A stretch of 64,000 bases of DNA from Thereva unica. Taxonomy: Eukaryota; Arthropoda; Insecta; Diptera; Therevidae. The stretch covers positions 157,494,393 to 157,558,392 of the forward strand of contig OX465281.1 in assembly GCA_949987705.1 (NCBI GenBank), in the 5' to 3' direction. The number at the start of each line of letters is the position of its first letter. Positions within the stretch are counted from its first letter, which is position 1. The notes beneath the pieces are model-generated. The model was given only the letters and a program-made list of their open reading frames with translations. It did no database searches and was not told the DNA's origin. Positions 58,201-64,000 of this stretch are shown here, one piece after another. Both the position numbers and the translations under genes were made by a program.

Positions 58201-59350
58201 CGTTTCAGGATTGTGTTTTTCAGTTTTACAGCGACCACTCGGATTAAACCATCTGCTCCTGGGTAGACGTCGGTGATTCGTCCCAATGTTTCAAGTTGGG
58301 TTCGATCTTAAGCCATTTCGGTCGTTGTTGTAAACTCAGCTTTTCATCTCTTCCAAAATTGTTGAACGATCCGTTGCGTTAACTGCCATTTGCTTAGATG
58401 ATTGAGTTTAACGTCTAACAGTGACTGTTCTGGAATGGCTAGAAGCGATCCTCCTATCAAAAAGTGTGCAGTGTTAAGGGCGTAATGTCTTCGGAGTCGG
58501 TGTTCATTTCGTTGAGCGGTCTCGAGTTCAAGCATGCTTCTATTTGTGTCAGTGTTGTGGTAAATTCCTCATAGGTTAGTGACGTGTCTCCTATCACCCT
58601 TTTAATATGGTATTTCGTTGATTTAATTCCAGCTTCCGGTGAAGACGGTGGCATGAACTCAAAACTGACTCCTTCATTTTCCAAAGTGGCGCCTATTTCG
58701 TTGTTTACTTGGTTTGCAAGTAGTTGGTTTTGTTTTTTAAGTAGTCGGTTCGCTCCTACGAAGTTTGTACCATTGTCACAATACAAGTTGTTACACAATC
58801 CTCTCCTAGCCGTAAATCTTCGGAATGCGGAAATGAATCCTTCAGTGCTTAGGTCTGTCACTACTTCTGAGTGCAATGCCTTAATTGTCATGCATACGAA
58901 TAAGGCAATGTAAGACCTATATTTCTTTGGATTCCGACCTTTATGTGTCTTCAGCTCGAATGATCCACAATAGTCCACTCCCGTATGTGCAAATGGTCGT
59001 GACATCTGCGTTCTTACTGCTGGTAGATGACCCATTAATTGAGTTTGCGTGATAGCATTTTGCCTAAAACAGATGATACACTTATGGATTTGTTGTCGGA
59101 TGGTGTTCCGTGCATTTAAGATCCAGTACCTTTGTGCAAGGGTTTGCATTGTCAGCTGTGTTCCTCCGTGCACGGAATCTCTATGTGCTTTGTTTATTAT
59201 CAGGGTTGTGAGGTGGCATTTATCTGGCAGTATTATGGGGAATTTCTCTTGGTATGATAGTTCGGAGTGCAATAATCTTCCTCCAACTCGTAAAATCCCC
59301 TTTTCATCAATGAACGGGGTTAATTTTCTTAAACGACTCTGACTGGATAA
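58201..59350 (-). pseudogene. Second Bel-Pao: integrase
   Basis: Zinc-binding region (HRDSVHGG ... CIICFRQ), core Asp in TGVDYCG, second Asp in YCDNGTNFVGA, Glu in PPSSPEAG, then ACLNSRPL; the frame breaks at about 58,500 and resumes with AHFLIGG and, near 58,300-58,215, a LGRITDVYPGADG C-terminal block. Triad visible; one clear frameshift. Confidence 0.9.
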
Positions 59351-59418
59351 CTCCTTTGCTGACGGATAGCTTTGATGTCATCGTTAAACTCTCTTTGTTG
59401 TATTCGATGTAGCCAATA

Positions 59419-60183
59419 TTATAAGGCGTCGTTAATCTCTTCACTCTTTAAGTAGGCCACCTTGAGCTCAGAACTCGGTCGTCGAGCATTAAAAGAAAAT
59501 CTTTTGCAAAATGCAGTTATCCGTAAGAACTTCGTTAGGGACGAATATTTCGATTCGAGGTTTTCCTTGCTAATGTTGACTTGTAACGTGATAATCTTTC
59601 TTTGTTCTAATTCGGTCTCCAAGGTATGTTTTGATTTTGGCCAGTGATCTTCCGGTAACCGCAGCCAGGCAGGTCCGTTCCACCAGAGCTCATTCTTGAT
59701 CAAGTCTGTTGAACTCATTCCTCGGGATGCACAGTCTGCAGGGTTTTGTTTCGAAGGCACATGATTCCATATGTTCCGTCCTAGAGTTTCATGGATGTGA
59801 GAGATGGGGTTCGCAATAAATGTTTTCCATTTGTGAGGTTGATTGTTGAGCCACGCTATCACAATTTCTGAGTCCGTCCACGCGTGCGTTGTGTAGGAAG
59901 TCTCCAACTTAAGTGCTGTTGTTACGTAGCGCATTAACTTGGCGAGTAGCGATGCTGCACATAGTTCCAGTCGTGGTAATGTTACTGTTTTTAGAGGCGC
60001 AACTTTTCTCTTAGCAGCGATTAAGGAGGAATGTCGATTGCCTTGTTCGTCGACTACGCAGAGGTAAACAACAGCTGCGTACGCCTTCATGGATGCATCT
60101 GAAAATCCGTGAAGTTCTGTTTTCTGTTTTATGTTTTTGTAATGTGTCCACCTATAAATTTTAATATTATCAATGTCTGACAA
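59419..60183 (-). pseudogene. Second Bel-Pao: RNase H
   Basis: GFSDASMKAYAAVVY, LPRLELCAA, WTDSEIVIAWL and NPADCASRG carry the usual RNase H/Pao landmarks in one open frame. It is out of frame with both RT and integrase, so indels lie at about 60,190-60,290 and 59,350-59,420. Confidence 0.9.
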
Positions 60184-60289
60184 ACCTTTTTTATATTTTA
60201 GCCCATCAATCTAAGATTTTCTGGGACTTCCTCGTCCCAGCCAAGACCCTTAAGCCACAGGATCTGGATGAAAAGTGTGGCTTCAATAA

Positions 60290-61022
60290 TTATGGGTGAC
60301 AGACCAAGCGGGTCAAAGAGTTTGGATTCTTCAGACAAAATCGTTCATTTTGTCCATTTTGGTGGATCGGGACTCGTAGTGTAAGCGTACAGTAATATAT
60401 CTGATGCCGGCGTCCAAAAATGCCCAATGCTCGCACGCTGTCATCGAGGGATATTTCGCAGGACAGGTTAGTGTCACGATATTCTGCGGGTAACGCCTTT
60501 AATATTTCTTTGCAGTTAGATGACCACTTTCGAAGCGAAAATCCCCCAGCCTTCATCAGTTGAAGCAGTTGCTGTTGCACTAATAAGGCCTCCTCAGTAG
60601 TGTGGGACCCCGACAGGAGATCATCAACGTAGAAGTCTTTCACTGCAGCATCGTAGGCTTTAGGGTAATTCTCCTTTTCGTCTTGAGCCAATTGTTTTAG
60701 CGTTCGTGTTGCCAAGTACGGTGCGCTTTTAGTCCCAAATGATACCGTCAATAGTTTATACTCCTCGATGGGATGATTCGGTGAATCTCGCCACACAATC
60801 CTCTGGTAATCCGCATCTGTATTTCGCACTCGTATTTGTCGATACTTTTTTTCTAAATCCGCAGTGAAGGCCACAAAATGTTTTCGCTAACGAATAAATA
60901 GTGTAGTTAATTCATCTTGCACCACCGGTCCCTTGAGCATCATATCATTTAACGATACTCCGCTGTCAGTAGATCTTGAAGCATCGAAGACGACCCGAAG
61001 TTTAGATGTTGTACTTGTCTCC
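60290..61022 (-). pseudogene. Second Bel-Pao: reverse transcriptase
   Basis: Contains FTADLEKKYRQIRV, SFGTKSAPYLA and FYVDDLLSG (catalytic YVDD). An in-frame TAG near 60,895 separates it from the upstream RT fingers, and the frame drifts after about residue 155. Confidence 0.9.
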
Positions 61023-61748
61023 TTAATTACTCCGTGATGGGGTAGATAACTGCACGTACATATAGTTGGCTTTTCCGTTTAAGACTTGACGATGTTTTTC
61101 TTCGGAGGTGGTGACTCTGGTCATGTGGCCCAGTTCCACATACTCACGTACACATTTGCAATACTCTTCTTTCAGCTTTGGATCGTTGATAAATCTTCTT
61201 TCCATTTGTAATAATCGTGATATCGCAATGCTTCTTGATTTTCCTAAATGCAGATTTGTGGTTGCTGGTTTGAGTGGTAGTTGTACCTCATATCGTCTAT
61301 CTGCTGACCGCCTTGTAGTCTTTGCGAACAATGCTTCGCATTCATCCTCCTCCTCTGTTTGTAGATGCCTTTCTTGAATTTCTTCCAGTTCCCAAAATCG
61401 CTTGAGCCAGTCATCGACATCGGTGCGCACGTGAAAATTCCGAACTTGTATGGATGTTTTATTTTGATTCTCTATTTCTCCCGACAAGATCCATCCAAGA
61501 AGTGTTTGCTGTGCTACAGGGCTACCTTCAATGCTGTCTACCAGTCCCTTCATTAGTATTATTTTTCCACAAACGTCGGCTCCTAAGAGTAACTCTATCG
61601 CCCCTGGTTGATGGTATTCTGGATCGGCTAATTCGAGTTGTTCTAGATGAGTCCAGTCTTGGTGATTAATTGTCTGAGTCGGTATGATGTGCGTCACCTT
61701 CCGCACCACTAATCCAGATACTTCAGTATAGAAATTGTCATCCTTCAC
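61023..61748 (-). pseudogene. Second Bel-Pao: protease to RT N-terminus
   Basis: Retropepsin-like region of the Pao type (LLLGADVCGKII, QQTLLGWILSG) followed by the linker with WELEEI and the RT entry region (RLLQMERRF, EYVELGHM). Frame shifted against both gag and RT. Confidence 0.82.
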
Positions 61749-62170
61749 CGATTTGATGGTGAATCTTGCTTTGCAATTTATGCACAGTTCTGCAATTCAC
61801 TATGTCCGTTCTCTTAAATGTATCACAAGATAGAAATTTGGAGCACTGTCTTATATTGCCGGGTTGTGAACAGAAGACGCATGAAGCTTGGGTTGCGACA
61901 TGAAATGTCCTGGTTTGGAATCTAGACGGATGGGGTTTTGGAGCTTCCCTGATCGCAGTGGGTTTCCTAGTAGATGATATTGCTTCTAATGTCCTAAAAC
62001 GATTCTTCAGAAACTCTTGTAGTTCCTTCCAGGTTGGTAATTCACTTCTTCCGCTTATAGACTGCTCCCAAAGCTGATGAGTCGAGGACGGGAGTCGCTT
62101 CACGACTAAGATAGATAGAGTTAACCCTTCTAGCACAGAAGGCGCACTTTTCAGCAAAGCATGAAAATCT
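61738..62170 (-). pseudogene. Second Bel-Pao: gag remnant
   Basis: C-terminal gag: HQLWEQSISGR, WKELQEFLKNRFRTLE, and a cysteine cluster CVFCSQPGNIRQC like the Pao gag zinc knuckle. The N-terminal part is missing; the frame continues artificially into the TA/TG microsatellite. Confidence 0.82.
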
Positions 62171-62182
62171 ATATATACATAT

Positions 62183-62260
<78 letters not shown>

Positions 62261-62277
62261 GTATATATATACATATA
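62171..62277. repeat. (TA)n/(CA)n microsatellite
   Basis: About 100 bp of TA with a short CA part. A ~40-bp sequence with AGAAGGCGCACTT lies on both sides of it (62,117-62,160 and 62,280-62,325). Confidence 0.9.
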
Positions 62278-62279
62278 TA

Positions 62280-62448
62280 GAGTTTCCCTTCTAAGACAGA
62301 AGGCGCACTTCCTAGCAGAGCTGAGAAATATTTACCACTGCCGTGGCTCAGCTGAGACATGCAAACATAAAATATTAAAACATAAAAGATCAAAAACATT
62401 AAACAGAGAAGCGTGCAAAACTAAAAAGGGAGTGAGGCACGCAGAGAG
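62280..62448 (-). other. LINE 3' UTR
   Basis: Sequence downstream of the LINE stop codon on the minus strand, ending at the microsatellite. No poly(A) tail is clear; the TA tract may be its degenerate tail. Confidence 0.55.
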
Positions 62449-64000
62449 TCACGCCACATTGAGAAGGGTCCTTTTAAGGACAACTTCACTGGTTAGCAAG
62501 CTAAACACACTCCTATTGTTGTTAGTATTTATAAGCATGCGATTAACGGGTTCGAACATGCCATAATTGGTGTTAGAGGAATTAATGTGCAAAAGAGGTT
62601 CACCTCTCAGGTTGTAGTTATTCACTCTAAATGACGCGCGGTTTCTTAAGAAACCAGAGTCCACTTTGTCATTCATCAGTCGATGAACGAATATAACGTC
62701 AGCGACCTCACGGCGCTTATGGAGGGAGCTTAAGTTGAGCAATTTAAGTCTGTTCTCATAAGGCGGAAGAGCGAGTGGGTCATCCCACGGGAGGTGGCTG
62801 AGTGCAAATCGGACGAACTTCCTTTGAACCGATTCGATTCTACTAACATGGGAGGAGTAGTAAGGAGACCATACCTGGGAAGCGTAGTCAAGCAAAGGCC
62901 TAACCAAAGATACGTACAGGTGTTTAGTAACGAGGGGGTTGTTGAACTCTTTGGACCATCTTTTTATAAATCCCAGGACTGAATTGCCCTTGGAGGAGAT
63001 ATAATTGATGTGGGTGGAGAAATCCAACTTACTTTCTAACCTAACCCCAAGATCGATAACAGATTCAGTACGGAAGACCTTGTTGTCAAGGAAAGTATAG
63101 TCAAAAGTTATAACACCACGTTTCCTACAAAAAGTCATGATCTGCAGAAGTTTGCAATCCTCTATACTCCTTATGTGGCGATACAGTTTGATGTCATCAG
63201 CGTAAATAAGGATTTTACAGTGCCTTAGCAGGGTAACAATATCGTCAATTGATAAAATAAAAAGAAGAGGGCCAAGATGACTGCCTTGTGGGACTCCAGA
63301 GGACGCTTCGATGTTCTTCGATTTGACTCCGCGGAATAGAACCTGGTAGGTTCTATCGGCTAAGTACGACTGGAACCAATCCACAAGGGCATGAGGAAAG
63401 CCTAATTTCTTTAGTTTAAGAACTATAATAGAGTGGGAGAGTTTGTCGAAAGCCTTACTAAAATCTGTATAGACACAGTCAGTTTGGCAACCAGTCACAA
63501 AGCCTCTAATTGTGTGTGAAGAGAACTCCAGTAAATTAGTGGTAGTGGAACGGGCTGCAAGAAAACCATGTTGGTTTGTTGAGATAAGCCTCTTGCAGAT
63601 AGGGGTGATAGCAGAATAAATAATAGATTCGAAGAGTTTTGGTATAGACGATAACTTCGCAATTGGCCTATAATTAGATATTTCGTTTTTACAGCCTTTC
63701 TTATGGACAGGTATTATAAAAGAGTTCTTCCATAAGGTTGGGAAGCGCCCTTTATTTAGGGATTTTTGAAATAAACATAGAAGAGGAGACAGTAGGGCCC
63801 CTGCACAGGATTTTAGAACAGCTGGAGGGACTCCATCAGGGCCGGACGAAAAGTCTTGTGGAAGTTCATTTATATGCTTCGAGATATCATCCCTGGTTAT
63901 AGACAGGGAAAAGTTTTGAGCCGTTTGGATTGCATTGATATGTCGAAAATTATCTTCATCTGGTTGGAATACAGAGGACGAGAAAGATTTGAGGAAGAAC
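62449..64000 (-). CDS. LINE reverse transcriptase, partial
   Basis: ORF2 of a CR1/Jockey-group non-LTR retrotransposon, open to the window edge, about 517 codons; the N-terminal endonuclease lies outside. Landmarks from the edge: SSGPDGVPP, a YRPIAKLSSIPK block, GFLAARST, FSKAFDKLSH (first Asp region), SGVPQGSHLGPLLF, catalytic YADD in LIYADDIKLY, and the C-terminal LLDYASQVWSPYY and VQRKFVRFAL. Stop at 62,449 after LLNVA. No breaks seen, so this copy may be young. The decayed relative at 31.65-32.24 kb matches its 3' RT region. Confidence 0.9.
   Translation of the reverse strand, partial: FFLKSFSSSVFQPDEDNFRHINAIQTAQNFSLSITRDDISKHINELPQDFSSGPDGVPPAVLKSCAGALLSPLLCLFQKSLNKGRFPTLWKNSFIIPVHKKGCKNEISNYRPIAKLSSIPKLFESIIYSAITPICKRLISTNQHGFLAARSTTTNLLEFSSHTIRGFVTGCQTDCVYTDFSKAFDKLSHSIIVLKLKKLGFPHALVDWFQSYLADRTYQVLFRGVKSKNIEASSGVPQGSHLGPLLFILSIDDIVTLLRHCKILIYADDIKLYRHIRSIEDCKLLQIMTFCRKRGVITFDYTFLDNKVFRTESVIDLGVRLESKLDFSTHINYISSKGNSVLGFIKRWSKEFNNPLVTKHLYVSLVRPLLDYASQVWSPYYSSHVSRIESVQRKFVRFALSHLPWDDPLALPPYENRLKLLNLSSLHKRREVADVIFVHRLMNDKVDSGFLRNRASFRVNNYNLRGEPLLHINSSNTNYGMFEPVNRMLINTNNNRSVFSLLTSEVVLKRTLLNVA

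Noticed and set aside
62169..62399. Tyr/Ile/Val-rich repeat protein
   Set aside because: Translation of the TA/CA microsatellite.

Overview
The window looks like transposon-dense, AT-rich nuclear DNA from an arthropod, most likely an insect. Evidence: Gypsy and Bel-Pao LTR retroelements, tRNA-derived SINEs, Harbinger genes with GT-AG introns, Helitrons with 5'-TC/CTAG-3' ends, and hAT-, Transib- and TTAA-type DNA elements. I see no convincing host gene, rRNA or functional tRNA. Species cannot be fixed from sequence alone.

Layout. 0-2 kb: decayed Gypsy integrase and its 3' LTR (+). 1.9-9.3 kb: a Helitron carrying a ~117-bp satellite and a nested 1,141-bp element with 13-bp terminal inverted repeats (TIRs); a 2,357/2,358-bp piece of it is tandemly triplicated. 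9.3-9.7 kb: a minisatellite. 10.05-22.94 kb: a Gypsy-type element (- strand) with unusually long LTRs (2.65-2.69 kb), an open gag and a broken pol. 23.1-26.85 kb: a nest in which a Transib-like element (ends CACAGTG, target-site duplication CGTCG) sits at the dyad centre of a palindrome and carries a hAT-like MITE at its left edge. 27-32 kb: a SINE, a TTAA-flanked element and a LINE relic.

32.24-45.92 kb is best read as one Bel-Pao provirus (- strand). The two 332-bp LTRs, 13 kb apart, share the duplication GGAAG, and the LINE relic runs off both outer sides. It keeps integrase and an env-like gene with breaks. Most of gag-pol is gone, replaced by SINEs, foldback elements, hAT MITEs, a LINE tail and a SWIM-domain relic. 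45.95-52.83 kb is a Harbinger element with TAA duplications whose two genes are interlocked: each gene's second exon lies inside the other's intron, on opposite strands. A 2-kb Helitron is inserted just upstream of its MADF gene.

53-58 kb holds inverted repeats, a TAA-flanked MITE, an internally deleted Harbinger copy and a hAT MITE. 58.2-62.2 kb is a second, heavily frameshifted Bel-Pao pol (- strand). From about 62.1-62.3 kb to the window end lies a CR1/Jockey-group LINE with an open reverse-transcriptase frame running off the edge.

Most 'genes' here are transposon genes. The nesting order can be read from target-site duplications, and several elements share satellites or minisatellites across families.
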